The position numbers and the translations under genes were made by a program. The notes beneath the pieces were generated by a model. That model was given only the letters and a program-made list of their open reading frames with translations, did no database searches and was not told the origin of the DNA. This document shows positions 16,026-23,324 of a DNA stretch of 59,652 nucleotides, piece by piece. The stretch is taken from IMG/VR virus record IMGVR_UViG_3300048927_000799, positions 1-59,652 of that record. One strand, 5' to 3'. Source of the stretch: a virus. Within the stretch, counting starts at the first letter, position 1. Every line of letters begins with the position of its first letter.

Positions 16026-16316
16026 ATGGCGACAAAGGATAGGACCTTCCCAGTACGCGACCTAATTATCGCTTTGTTGCGAGACCAAAATATCCATACT
16101 GGCCACTGGGGGCTCACTGTGCACTTCAATGCCTCCGGCACCACGGTTTCGCCCACGGGTCAGGTCGGTGCCGGACTGCCTGGTCTGGCTATCGCTGTCA
16201 CGGGAGTATCATTGGTTGCTGCGAAAGAGGGCGAGGAGGGAAGTCTCGATGCCTCCCTGGTCAATCCTGCGAGGACCAGCCGACCCAGAAAACCGACCAA
16301 GCAGACGTTGCAGTAG
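16026..16316 (+). CDS. Small hypothetical accessory protein
   Basis: A 96-residue protein beginning MATKDRTFPVRDLIIALLRD, with GGAGG seven bases upstream. The middle is Gly/Val-rich (GQVGAGLPGLAIAVTGVSLV) and the C terminus basic. No family recognised. It is convergent with the TAC operon and shares its terminator. Confidence 0.5.
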   Translation: MATKDRTFPVRDLIIALLRDQNIHTGHWGLTVHFNASGTTVSPTGQVGAGLPGLAIAVTGVSLVAAKEGEEGSLDASLVNPARTSRPRKPTKQTLQ

Positions 16317-16391
16317 GCAGATACGAAAAGCCCGTGCAGGTGGCGGACCCGTTTGAAGCAGAAGAGTCGCCCCCATTCTGACAAGCACAAA

Positions 16392-16414
16392 AAAGCCCGC
16401 TGCTTGCGGGCTTT
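16392..16414 (-). terminator. Rho-independent terminator of the TAC operon
   Basis: Stem AAAGCCCGC/GCGGGCTTT with a 5-base loop, followed on the minus strand by a T run (GCGGGCTTTTTTG). It begins two bases after the stop of the SecB-like gene. Confidence 0.8.
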
Positions 16415-16416
16415 AA

Positions 16417-16863
16417 CTATATCGACGGGGTACGTTTTCGCTTTGAAGTCTTCTTCTTGGTCTGGCCGGCTTGAGGAGGGCGTGGCGGGGCAAATGGCAG
16501 CTCCACCGCTCTAGCCCCTAAATATTCGAGGAGTGGCTTCACCAGGTTTCTGATATATGGGAATAGCAGAGATCCAAGCTCGTAAGGTGCATTCTCATGG
16601 CTGAGGTCGCTGATAGCCGCCTCCGCCAAGATTTCGAATGTGCCAATCATTGTTAGAGATAGGAACGGGTCGCTCCCCTCGACCATTGCGGTCATGGATA
16701 TGCTGACTTCAAAATTGCTCCCTACGGTTAAACCGTCCACATCCGATACGATCTCCACTACCAAATTTGCTTGGTAGCCTCCTCCCGGCTTGGATGGTAC
16801 GAACGGAGATCCTTCAATGTGCTGGGCGCCGACGTTAAGCAGTCGAATATCATAAAGATTCAT
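16417..16863 (-). CDS. SecB-like chaperone of a toxin-antitoxin-chaperone module
   Basis: A 148-residue protein with a SecB-like fold signature: beta-rich residues 1-75 (ANLVVEIVSDVDG, FEVSISMTAMVEG, FLSLTMIGTFEI), then ELGSLLFPYIRNLVKPLLEY (96-115) and the ELPFAPP motif (121-127). These match SecB's LFPYAR and proline-rich end. A basic tail (135-146) is added. Host SecB is unlinked, acts in protein export and would not be phage-encoded. Together with the two upstream TA genes and ATGA coupling, this points to a dedicated chaperone that folds and protects the antitoxin, as in Mycobacterium tuberculosis HigBA-Rv1957. Confidence 0.75.
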   Translation of the reverse strand: MNLYDIRLLNVGAQHIEGSPFVPSKPGGGYQANLVVEIVSDVDGLTVGSNFEVSISMTAMVEGSDPFLSLTMIGTFEILAEAAISDLSHENAPYELGSLLFPYIRNLVKPLLEYLGARAVELPFAPPRPPQAGQTKKKTSKRKRTPSI

Positions 16864-17306
16864 TGAACGGTGCTCAAAAGAACCTTCTCAGCTGAGACAG
16901 ATGTCTCGACTTGGAAAGACGCTGTATAGCCTGAGGCGCTGGCATAATGATGATGTACTTCATGATGTCGCCCGTTCAGATGGCAGTCGATGGCCTCTCG
17001 GACAAAATCGTTGATGCTCTTCTCTTCTCTCTGAGCTTGTCGCGCAAGATCTCGATGAAGAGTCGCTCCGATTCGCACGTTGAATGTACCGGAGAACGGC
17101 TTGTTAGGTTGGACTCCAAGCTGCTCGCAGGTTGCAAGGTAATCATCAACTGAATCTATAAAAGCATCATTCAGATCAGTGATGTTATCGGCTTCGTAGG
17201 TAACCAAATCGTCGATGAGAAGAATTTTTCCATGGAGCACTCCGGCTTCCAGCGAAAACTCGACGGATCCCTGAAATCCCTTGTACTCAAGAATCTTTTT
17301 GCTCAT
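16860..17306 (-). CDS. hicB: HicB-family antitoxin with C-terminal extension
   Basis: A 148-residue antitoxin. Residues 1-70 are the HicB partial RNase-H-like fold (YKGFQGSVEFSLEAGVLHGK, then ITDLNDAFIDSVDDYLATCE and PNKPFSG). Residues about 72-110 form a ribbon-helix-helix (GTFNVRIGATLHRDLARQA, SINDFVREAI) that should bind the operator. Standard HicB proteins of this type end here. Residues 111-148 form an extra tail with a His cluster (HHEVHHHY) and a hydrophobic segment (YTASFQVETSVSAEKVLLS), a candidate chaperone-addiction sequence. The start overlaps hicA and the stop overlaps the SecB-like gene by four bases each. Confidence 0.85.
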   Translation of the reverse strand: MSKKILEYKGFQGSVEFSLEAGVLHGKILLIDDLVTYEADNITDLNDAFIDSVDDYLATCEQLGVQPNKPFSGTFNVRIGATLHRDLARQAQREEKSINDFVREAIDCHLNGRHHEVHHHYASASGYTASFQVETSVSAEKVLLSTVQ

Positions 17307-17557
17307 TTTAGGTGCCCTTGCGATGTCAAAGCTTCGATTACCGCTTCTATTTGATACGTTAGTAGCGTGCTATCCGGATGTCGCTTGTGTAACAAAATTT
17401 TGTGTTTCCCAAGGCTTATGAATTTCTTCCGGGACCCCGAGCCTTCGATTTCAGCGTATCCAAAGTGTTTCAATATTCGGACCATGTCGTCCCAAGGAAA
17501 ATCCTTCGGAGCAGGCCGACGAACAAAATCATCAATGAGTTTCTGAATCTTGCTCAT
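17303..17557 (-). CDS. hicA: HicA-like mRNA interferase toxin
   Basis: An 84-residue protein with the HicA double-stranded-RNA-binding-like fold: MSKIQKLIDDFVRRPAPKDF, WDDMVRILKHFGYAEIEGSG, SRKKF, ILLHKRHPDSTLLTYQIEAV. HicA toxins cleave mRNA and arrest growth. The catalytic His of the usual GSH motif is replaced by SRKKF, as in a subfamily I recall with GGSRRKF, so catalysis may use another His (HKRH). ATG at 17557 follows GGAG by eight bases. It is first in the hicA-hicB-secB-like operon. Confidence 0.8.
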   Translation of the reverse strand: MSKIQKLIDDFVRRPAPKDFPWDDMVRILKHFGYAEIEGSGSRKKFISLGKHKILLHKRHPDSTLLTYQIEAVIEALTSQGHLK

Positions 17558-17582
17558 TGACAAGGCTCCGATCCTGACAGCC

Positions 17583-17616
17583 TGCAACTATAGTTCAGTT
17601 GCAACAGAGGACGCAA
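17583..17616 (-). promoter_or_regulatory. Promoter and operator of the hicAB-secB-like operon
   Basis: On the minus strand TTGCGT (17611-17616) and TATAGT (17587-17592) are 18 bases apart. The dyad TGCAACT (17583-17589) / AGTTGCA (17597-17603) covers the -10 region and ends 26 bp before hicA. Such dyads are the usual targets of ribbon-helix-helix antitoxins, so autoregulation by HicB is expected. Confidence 0.6.
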
Positions 17617-17794
17617 TGCAGGATGTCGGATTTCGGGCGGGGTAATCGGACCTAGCGGGATAAGCACAATGCAATCGTCCTTGGATTCGCGGTTAAGCCA
17701 TTTATTTATAAGGATTTACAGGTTGTCGGACCGAATCTGAGACTGCGACCTCAGATGCCTTCCCAGCCAGGCAAACTCGCGGTTAACGAGGCGC

Positions 17795-18655
17795 CTACAC
17801 AAGATTCCCGTTCCACACGAACAGCACCCGAGCCTGGATGTAGGTTTCGTCGATGAATATGTCCTCGGCTTTGTGCTTCCGATTGTCCGAGATCATCTTG
17901 AATTTGTCCTTGCCCTTCATCTGCAGGCGCTTGATGTACTGAAAGCCGCCATAGGAGAAGTAGTAAATCCCGTCGCCGACGAATTCCCTGATGCTGATGT
18001 CGACCAGGCACGGATCGCCATGCTTGATCGTGGGCGTCATTGACTGACCCCAGCCGGTGATCACCTTGAGGTGGTAGTGTTCTTTGAACTCAACGCCCAT
18101 GGATCTGAGCTGGGAAGGGCTGACGCGCACGTCCTGGAGCATCTCCGGGAAGTCGTGAGCAACCTCGCCGCCGCCCAGCGCGCCGCGTACGTCATAGTGT
18201 GCGATCCATACTTCGTCGCCGACCTTGCCGATGCCAGGCTTGTAGGCGTCGTTTACCAGCACTTCGATGGTGTCGTCCTGATCAGTTCCTTCAGCCACCG
18301 ACAGAAGCTTCTGCAGACGATCATCGCCCAGCTTCTTGCCCGCCAGCATCTGGCGGATCTTGTCAGCCGCAGTCGAGGATTCACCAGGCACGGCTTGATC
18401 AGCGGGCAGCCCAGGCCCGTCGCCTGAGCCATGTTGAAGCCATTCGATTGTGACGCCCAAGTTTTCGGCGATGGCCTGCATTTTCGCTGGGCCGGGTATC
18501 GACTCCCCATTGAGCCATTTGCTGGCCGCTTTGGGAGTGACTTTTGTCATTTCAGCGAGGCGAGCACCCGCTCCCCACTGATCAATGCCTCTCTCGGCAA
18601 GTGATTTTTTGAGGCGGGAGGCAAACGCGGCGCGAATCTCTTCTATTTGAACCAT
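17795..18655 (-). CDS. cI: CI-like S24 phage repressor
   Basis: A 286-residue repressor. The helix-turn-helix domain (about 10-75) reads SRLKKSLAERGID, MTKVTPKAASKWLNGES, AENLGVTIEWL. The LexA/S24 self-cleavage domain has Ser205 in GWGQSMTPT and Lys242 in QYIKRL; the cleavage site is probably near Ala159 in RGALGGGE. It should maintain lysogeny and be cleaved when RecA is activated. The ATG at 18655 lies inside a palindromic operator and has no clear ribosome site, suggesting a leaderless or autoregulated transcript. An upstream ATG near 18700 (MSELK) is a less likely start. Confidence 0.88.
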   Translation of the reverse strand: MVQIEEIRAAFASRLKKSLAERGIDQWGAGARLAEMTKVTPKAASKWLNGESIPGPAKMQAIAENLGVTIEWLQHGSGDGPGLPADQAVPGESSTAADKIRQMLAGKKLGDDRLQKLLSVAEGTDQDDTIEVLVNDAYKPGIGKVGDEVWIAHYDVRGALGGGEVAHDFPEMLQDVRVSPSQLRSMGVEFKEHYHLKVITGWGQSMTPTIKHGDPCLVDISIREFVGDGIYYFSYGGFQYIKRLQMKGKDKFKMISDNRKHKAEDIFIDETYIQARVLFVWNGNLV

Positions 18656-18718
18656 AGGTTCAATATCGCATGGCCTTGCATGTACTTTCAGTTCCGACAT
18701 AATATGTACTGCAAGTTC
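18647..18718. promoter_or_regulatory. cI-cro operator region with rightward promoter
   Basis: TTGAACC/GGTTCAA forms a perfect 17-bp palindrome (18647-18663) overlapping the cI start. Two direct copies of ATGTACTNNNAGTTC lie at 18680-18694 and 18704-18718. A rightward promoter, TTGCAT (18676-18681) with CATAAT (18698-18703) 16 bases apart, is covered by the repeats and would drive cro. The two motif types may serve CI and Cro or two binding modes. Confidence 0.65.
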
Positions 18719-18738
18719 ATATTCCATTCGGAGGCCAC

Positions 18739-18987
18739 ATGACCCCGCTAAAGAAATGCATCGATGACGCAGGCGGTGTGCCAGCGGTTTCCGCGACCTG
18801 CGAAGTGAGTCCTCGCGCGGTTTACAAGTGGCTTTCCGCTGACTCACTGCCGAGGACCGAATACACGGGTGAAACCGATTATTCGAAGCGCATTGCCGTG
18901 TTGGCTGCGAAGAACGGCAAGCCGTTTGAAGCAACCTGGCTCCTCGCAGAAGCGCATCCGGGCAAAGCCACCAAAAGCGCCGCCTAA
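18739..18987 (+). CDS. cro: Cro-like antirepressor
   Basis: An 82-residue Cro/YdaS-type helix-turn-helix protein: MTPLKKCIDDAGGVPAVSAT, then EVSPRAVYKWLSADSLPRTE. It is divergent from cI across an 83-bp operator region and has GGAGG before the ATG. It should block repressor synthesis and commit to lytic growth. Confidence 0.85.
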   Translation: MTPLKKCIDDAGGVPAVSATCEVSPRAVYKWLSADSLPRTEYTGETDYSKRIAVLAAKNGKPFEATWLLAEAHPGKATKSAA

Positions 18988-19190
18988 ACGCGTTTCGAGC
19001 TAAGCGAGATCGTCGCCAGTTCAAAGCCGCGCAGAGCCTCTTGGCTCAACTGTTCACGCAACTGACTGGCTTTCTGCTCGAGCGCAGGCCAGAGCCTCAT
19101 CTGCAAAGACAGGGGCAGGGTGGATGCCAAGGCACCCACAAAGCAGCAGAGGGCGGTTATCTCGCCCTGCAGTTCGGAAGAGTCGGTCAT
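18984..19190 (-). CDS. Small hypothetical protein antisense to the cro-cII interval
   Basis: A 68-residue protein beginning MTDSSELQGEITALCCFVGA, all helical and Leu/Ala-rich. It is convergent with cro, overlapping its stop by four bases. ATG at 19190 follows AAGGA. The longer open frame upstream (to 19550) is the complement of the cII-like gene and is not counted. If expressed, it would be made against the rightward transcript. Confidence 0.45.
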   Translation of the reverse strand: MTDSSELQGEITALCCFVGALASTLPLSLQMRLWPALEQKASQLREQLSQEALRGFELATISLSSKRV

Positions 19191-19271
19191 GGATACGTCC
19201 TTGATCAGTTGGTTAGCAAATGATCGCGTCGCTGGTGGCGATACGCCACGTAACAATTTTCGAGGTGTGAC

Positions 19272-19697
19272 ATGCAGGAATTGATGAAGGCCATCTACGA
19301 CGTGGTGGACACGCACGGAGCGAGCAAGATCGCCGAGGGCGCGAGCTTCCCTTCGCGCACTTTGCTGTCGCAGAAAGCCAACCCGGACTACGACAGCCAC
19401 AAGATGAACGTGCAGGAGCTGCACCGGATCATGAAATACACCGAGGACTTCCGCCCGCTGAAAGCTTGGGCAGAGCACTTCGGTTTCGACCTGGTTCCGA
19501 AAGAAAAGCCTGCGCCTACCGACCTCAATTCCGCGCTGATGCGTCTGCATGTCGATCTGGCCGATGTAACTCGTCTCGCCTACGACGCCCAGGCCGACGG
19601 CCGGGTGTGCTCGCGCGAGAAATCGGAACTGATCAAGGAAGCCGACGAGGTGATCGTCAGCCTGGAAGTGTTCAAGCAGTCCGTGAAGGTCGCCTGA
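19272..19697 (+). CDS. CII-like phage regulator
   Basis: A 141-residue protein beginning MQELMKAIYDVVDTHGASKI. Its N-terminal half (SFPSRTLLSQKANPDYDSHK then LHRIMKYTEDFRPLKAWAEHF) matches the CII/phage regulatory protein family in Pseudomonas and Burkholderia phages. GAGG lies seven bases before the ATG. It stands where lambda cII does, after cro and before replication genes, and may activate lysogenic promoters. Confidence 0.7.
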   Translation: MQELMKAIYDVVDTHGASKIAEGASFPSRTLLSQKANPDYDSHKMNVQELHRIMKYTEDFRPLKAWAEHFGFDLVPKEKPAPTDLNSALMRLHVDLADVTRLAYDAQADGRVCSREKSELIKEADEVIVSLEVFKQSVKVA

Positions 19698-19713
19698 GTT
19701 TCAGACACAAAAA

Positions 19714-19733
19714 AGCCACCGGGCGGGGTGGCT
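19714..19733 (+). terminator. Hairpin after the cII-like gene
   Basis: Stem AGCCACC/GGTGGCT with a 6-base loop, preceded by an A run and followed by ATTT. It lies 17 bases after the stop of the cII-like gene and may act as a leaky terminator before the replication genes. Confidence 0.5.
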
Positions 19734-19757
19734 ATTTGCAAATCGAGTGAGGTAAGT

Positions 19758-20558
19758 ATGCACACCCATCAAACCTTGATCAATACCCCAGAAGCCGCGC
19801 CACGTTTTCATACTCAACAAAACGTGGCGCGCACTATGTCTTCGCGTGAGATCGCGAACCTGACTGGTAAGCGTCATCCAGACGTCAAGCGCGACATCCA
19901 AACCATGGCTTCCGAGCTGAAAGTTAATGTGAGCAGTTTTGCTCACATCTACCTCGACGGCCGTAACCGCGAGCAAACCGAATATCTGCTTGATCGTGAG
20001 CACACAGACTGCTTGCTCACCGGTTATAGCGCTGGCCTGCGCATGAAGGTGATCCGCCGCTGGCACGAACTTGAACAGCAGTCGGCTTCACGCGAGGCCG
20101 TCACGGCGAACGGAACGAAGGTCATCGGCGAAATCGCAATCATGGAATGCTTCACCCGCCTGCTGAAGCCTGCGCCGTCGAGCCAGATGCTCATGCTGAC
20201 CAAGATCGCCGAGAACAACGGTCTCGATCCGAAGTTTCTGCCTGGTTACGCCGTCGATGCTGCGCCGGATGCCGCTGGCGGCTCTTCGATGCCCACCAAG
20301 TCTGCGACCGCACTGCTGAAAGACTTCGGTTTGGGCGGCTCAGTCGTATCCTTCAACAAGAAGCTCGAAGCCGCCGGCTACCTCAAGGTGTTGACCCGCA
20401 AGAACTCTAAGCAGGAGGTCGTTCCGTTCTGGTCGATCACTGATAAGGGCCTCGCTTACGGCAAGAACCTGACCAGCCCTCAATCCCCCCGCGAAACGCA
20501 GCCTCACTGGTATGTCGATCGCTTCCTCGAATTGGCCAAATTGGTCGGGAAGGCCTGA
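19758..20558 (+). CDS. Rha-family phage regulatory protein
   Basis: A 266-residue protein. Residues about 25-110 match the Rha domain: MSSREIANLTGKRHPDVKRD, then HIYLDGRNREQTEYLLDREH and RMKVIRRWHELE. The second half contains a predicted winged helix (ATALLKDFGLGGSVVSFNKK). Rha proteins interfere with infection in hosts lacking integration host factor and are thought to be regulatory. ATG at 19758 follows GAGG by five bases. Confidence 0.8.
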   Translation: MHTHQTLINTPEAAPRFHTQQNVARTMSSREIANLTGKRHPDVKRDIQTMASELKVNVSSFAHIYLDGRNREQTEYLLDREHTDCLLTGYSAGLRMKVIRRWHELEQQSASREAVTANGTKVIGEIAIMECFTRLLKPAPSSQMLMLTKIAENNGLDPKFLPGYAVDAAPDAAGGSSMPTKSATALLKDFGLGGSVVSFNKKLEAAGYLKVLTRKNSKQEVVPFWSITDKGLAYGKNLTSPQSPRETQPHWYVDRFLELAKLVGKA

Positions 20559-20559
20559 C

Positions 20560-21147
20560 ATGCAGTTCACCGTAACCATCAACCAGGTGAAGGCGCTGGA
20601 GTGGGGGCTGAACTCTCAGCAAGCCCTGCTGTTTGCCTTCATCTACGGTTGCCCGAGCTGGACTAAGCCGGTCACCACTGACGACGGCGTTTTCTTTGCG
20701 CTGAGCATGGCGAAGATCGTCGAAGAGCTGCCACTGCTCACCGATAAACCCGACACCGCTTACCGCATGCTGAAGGCGCTCGACGAGGCGGGTGTTATTG
20801 ACCTCCGCGGTGATGCCTTCCGGCTGACCAAAAAAGGGTTGGAGTGGAACCCAGACCGCATGGGCTACTTCAGCGCTTTTCAACCACCACCAGCCGCGCC
20901 TCGCCGCCGGACGAGCAAGAAGCCTATCCATTCCGGTCTGCGTGCCCAGGTATTCGCGCGCGACGGTTACGCATGCCTACGTTGCGGCTGCTCGAAACAG
21001 ATGCGCCTCCGAGCGGACCACGTGATTCCAGAGAGCAAAGGTGGGCAGGCATCTCTATCGAACCTCCAGACGCTCTGCATGACCTGCAATAGCTGGAAAG
21101 GCGTTCAGACGATCGACTTCCGTGTTCGTGCTGGAGGTGCTGCATGA
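20560..21147 (+). CDS. HNH endonuclease domain protein with N-terminal winged helix
   Basis: A 195-residue protein. Residues 1-100 look like a replication-type winged helix (QALLFAFIYGCPSW, TAYRMLKALDEAGVIDLRG, FRLTKKG). After a Pro/Arg-rich linker, residues about 125-180 form an HNH nuclease: FARDGYACLRCGCSK, RADHVIPESKGG, LQTLCMTCN. It may nick or cut DNA during replication or packaging. It is followed by the O-like gene with an ATGA overlap. Confidence 0.75.
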   Translation: MQFTVTINQVKALEWGLNSQQALLFAFIYGCPSWTKPVTTDDGVFFALSMAKIVEELPLLTDKPDTAYRMLKALDEAGVIDLRGDAFRLTKKGLEWNPDRMGYFSAFQPPPAAPRRRTSKKPIHSGLRAQVFARDGYACLRCGCSKQMRLRADHVIPESKGGQASLSNLQTLCMTCNSWKGVQTIDFRVRAGGAA

Positions 21148-22046
21148 GCATGGGCCTTATGGTCGCCGCGATGAAGATTCGCGTCGGCAATCCACTGCGC
21201 AAGCTGGTTCTGCTCAAGCTGGCCGACAACGCCAGCGATCTGGGCGAATGCTGGCCGTCGTATCAACACATCGCTGATCAGTGTGAGATCAGCAAACGCT
21301 CCGTCATGAACCACATCACCGCCTTGTGTGATGCAGGTCTCCTCCGTAAGGAAATCCGCAAGGGCGGCCCGAAGGGTAACTCCTCCAATGTGTACTTTCT
21401 GACGCTGGACGGTGGTGCACCTCCTGCACCAGGGGTAGTGAAAGACGTTCATCAGGGTGGTGCAACTGATACACCCCCTAGTGCAGGAGATTCACTAGGG
21501 GGTAGTGCAGGAGTTGCACCCAGAACCAGTCACTCTTCTGAATCAGTCAAGGAACCAGTCACTGAACCAGTTGCGACCCAGGCTGACGCCAAGGCCGCGA
21601 CGGGGCAAGTGGTGCCTTTCACTCCGCAGCAGCCACGCTGCGCAATCCCTGAAGACATGCCCGGCCCGAAAGACCAATCGAGCAAAACGTTCAAGACCTG
21701 GGCGAATTACGCCATGGCCTACCGCAAGCGCCATGGTGCGTGGCCGGTCTGGAACGCCAAGGTCGCCGGCCAGGTGAGCCAGATAATTGATCGTCTCGGC
21801 ATCGAGGTCGCCCACCACGTTTCGGCCTACTTCGTGACCATCAACGACGCGAAGGTCGTGACCAACATGCACAGCATTGGTGACCTGCTGCTGAAAGCCG
21901 AGGCCTATCACACCCAGTGGGCCACCGGCCGCCAGATGAATGGCCGCACCGCACGCCAGATCGAAGACACTCAGGCCAACATCAACGCGGCGCAGCAAGC
22001 TGCCCAGAACATCCGCGAAGGGGGGCAGCGCAATGCTTTCCTCTGA
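21144..22046 (+). CDS. O-like replication initiation protein (helix-turn-helix)
   Basis: A 300-residue protein with an N-terminal winged helix (residues 15-75: LRKLVLLKLADNASDLGECW, QCEISKRSVMNHITALCDAG) and a Pro/Ser/Thr-rich linker. A C-terminal helical domain around FKTWANYAMAYRKRHGAWPV and VAHHVSAYFVTINDAKV follows. The linker is encoded by repeat-rich DNA that looks like the phage origin, as in lambda O. Position between regulators and ninG supports the initiator role. Confidence 0.7.
   Translation: MSMGLMVAAMKIRVGNPLRKLVLLKLADNASDLGECWPSYQHIADQCEISKRSVMNHITALCDAGLLRKEIRKGGPKGNSSNVYFLTLDGGAPPAPGVVKDVHQGGATDTPPSAGDSLGGSAGVAPRTSHSSESVKEPVTEPVATQADAKAATGQVVPFTPQQPRCAIPEDMPGPKDQSSKTFKTWANYAMAYRKRHGAWPVWNAKVAGQVSQIIDRLGIEVAHHVSAYFVTINDAKVVTNMHSIGDLLLKAEAYHTQWATGRQMNGRTARQIEDTQANINAAQQAAQNIREGGQRNAFL
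21414..21575 (+). other. Putative replication origin inside the O-like gene
   Basis: GGTGCA/TGCACC (21414-21430) and a perfect 10-bp inverted repeat CCCCCTAGTG (21474-21483) / CACTAGGGGG (21493-21502) are followed by four tandem units. These are GAACCAGTCACT at 21523, GAATCAGTCAAG at 21540, GAACCAGTCACT at 21552 and GAACCAGTTGCG at 21564. The last three are exactly 12 bp apart. Iterons within the initiator gene match lambda-type origins. Confidence 0.55.
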
Positions 22047-22815
22047 CGAAATCGCACAACTGGCCGGGGCGATCTGCGCCACTGCGGAAACTCTGGGCCA
22101 GACCATCAGTGCCAGTGCTGCCCAGCTGATGGCCGAAGACCTTGCAGAGTACTCCGCGACAGACATCCGCAAGGCGCTTCAGTCCTGCCGCCGGGAACTG
22201 ACCAGCAAGCTGACCTTGGCCGCCGTGCTCGGCCGTATTCAGGCCGAAGACGGCCGTCCAAGTCGCGATGAGGCATGGGCGATCGCGCTGGCTTCGAACG
22301 ATGAATTCGACACTGTCGTGATGACCGACGAAATCCAACTGGCCCTGAATGCCGCTCGCCCGGTGCTGGACGTAGGGGACAAGATCGGCGCTCGCATGGC
22401 GTTCATCAGCGCTTACGACCGATTCGTCACAGAAGCTCGCACCAACGGTCAGGCGGTGAACTGGCACATCTCGCTCGGGTTCGACGCTGGCCGCCGCGTG
22501 GCCGCAATCAACAAGGCCGCCGAGCTTCAGCGCATTCCGCAAGAGCGTGCACATCTGCTGATCGCCGACATGAGCCACGAGCCAGTCACCGAAGACGGTC
22601 GCGCCATCGCGGGCTTGCTCACTGGGACAGTTGCGAAGCCATCCGCAAACGTTGCTCTCAAAATCCGCGAACTGAAGCAGGCCATGCACCTGCAAAACAC
22701 CAAACGCAAGTTGGTCGAGGCTCATCGCCGCCGCCGGGAACGTCGCGACCTGAACGAGCGCGTAATCAAGCACATGGCGGCTATCGAAGAGCTTCAGAAG
22801 CGGAGGGCTTCCTGA
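22033..22815 (+). CDS. Hypothetical replication-region protein
   Basis: A 260-residue helical protein starting MLSSDEIAQLAGAICATAET. A mid-region reads RPSRDEAWAIALASNDEFDT and the C terminus is very basic (EAHRRRRERRDLNERVIKHM). It overlaps the O-like gene by 14 bp and has a strong GAAGGGGGG upstream. The lambda P (helicase loader) position suggests a replication role, but no ATP-binding motif is present. Family not recognised. Confidence 0.6.
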   Translation: MLSSDEIAQLAGAICATAETLGQTISASAAQLMAEDLAEYSATDIRKALQSCRRELTSKLTLAAVLGRIQAEDGRPSRDEAWAIALASNDEFDTVVMTDEIQLALNAARPVLDVGDKIGARMAFISAYDRFVTEARTNGQAVNWHISLGFDAGRRVAAINKAAELQRIPQERAHLLIADMSHEPVTEDGRAIAGLLTGTVAKPSANVALKIRELKQAMHLQNTKRKLVEAHRRRRERRDLNERVIKHMAAIEELQKRRAS

Positions 22816-23324
22816 TGGCAATCACCGAATCCCGTCAACTCCAATTGCTCGCCGGCCAATCCTCAATCGCCAGAAAGGTCTTCGAGTTCGTACCGATTCA
22901 GGCCGCCTGGAGCACTCACGACATCCACAACGCATCCGTCACCGCAAATGCCACGGGTGTTTCTTCTTATGCCGTTCGCCGTGCTCTGGGCGAGCTCAAA
23001 GACGCCGGGCTTATCCGCGAGCCGGTCGGCGGCAAGTTTCAGCGTGACGCAGCGACCCAAAAGACCAAGAAGGAGCCAGTAATGACCCAAGTAGCCAAGC
23101 CGACCGTAGTAGCGATCAAGAAGCCCGAAGGCGCACTGGATGTTCTGGCAGCCCTGTCTGGCGAAGTAGTGAACCTGTCCGATGAGTTCAGCAGACGCAT
23201 GAAGGCGATGGCCGCCCGCATAGAGGAAGTCGCGCTGTCTGTTGCCGCCGAGCAGGAGAGTAACGCGGAAGCACTCGGCAAGCTCAAGCAGTTGCAGTCG
23301 CTGCTGAAGGGTATGGCGTCATGA
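22815..23324 (+). CDS. Winged-helix phage protein with coiled C terminus
   Basis: A 169-residue protein. The N-terminal half is a winged helix (VFEFVPIQAAWSTHDIHNAS, YAVRRALGELKDAGLIREP); the C-terminal half is a long helix that may form a coiled coil (MKAMAARIEEVALSVAAEQE). Its ATG shares a base with the previous TGA. Possibly a replication accessory or regulator. Confidence 0.6.
   Translation: MAITESRQLQLLAGQSSIARKVFEFVPIQAAWSTHDIHNASVTANATGVSSYAVRRALGELKDAGLIREPVGGKFQRDAATQKTKKEPVMTQVAKPTVVAIKKPEGALDVLAALSGEVVNLSDEFSRRMKAMAARIEEVALSVAAEQESNAEALGKLKQLQSLLKGMAS

Noticed and set aside
19191-19550. Long extension of the minus-strand frame ending at 18984
   Set aside because: It is the complement of the cII-like gene, rich in His, Val and Arg, as expected for a shadow frame.
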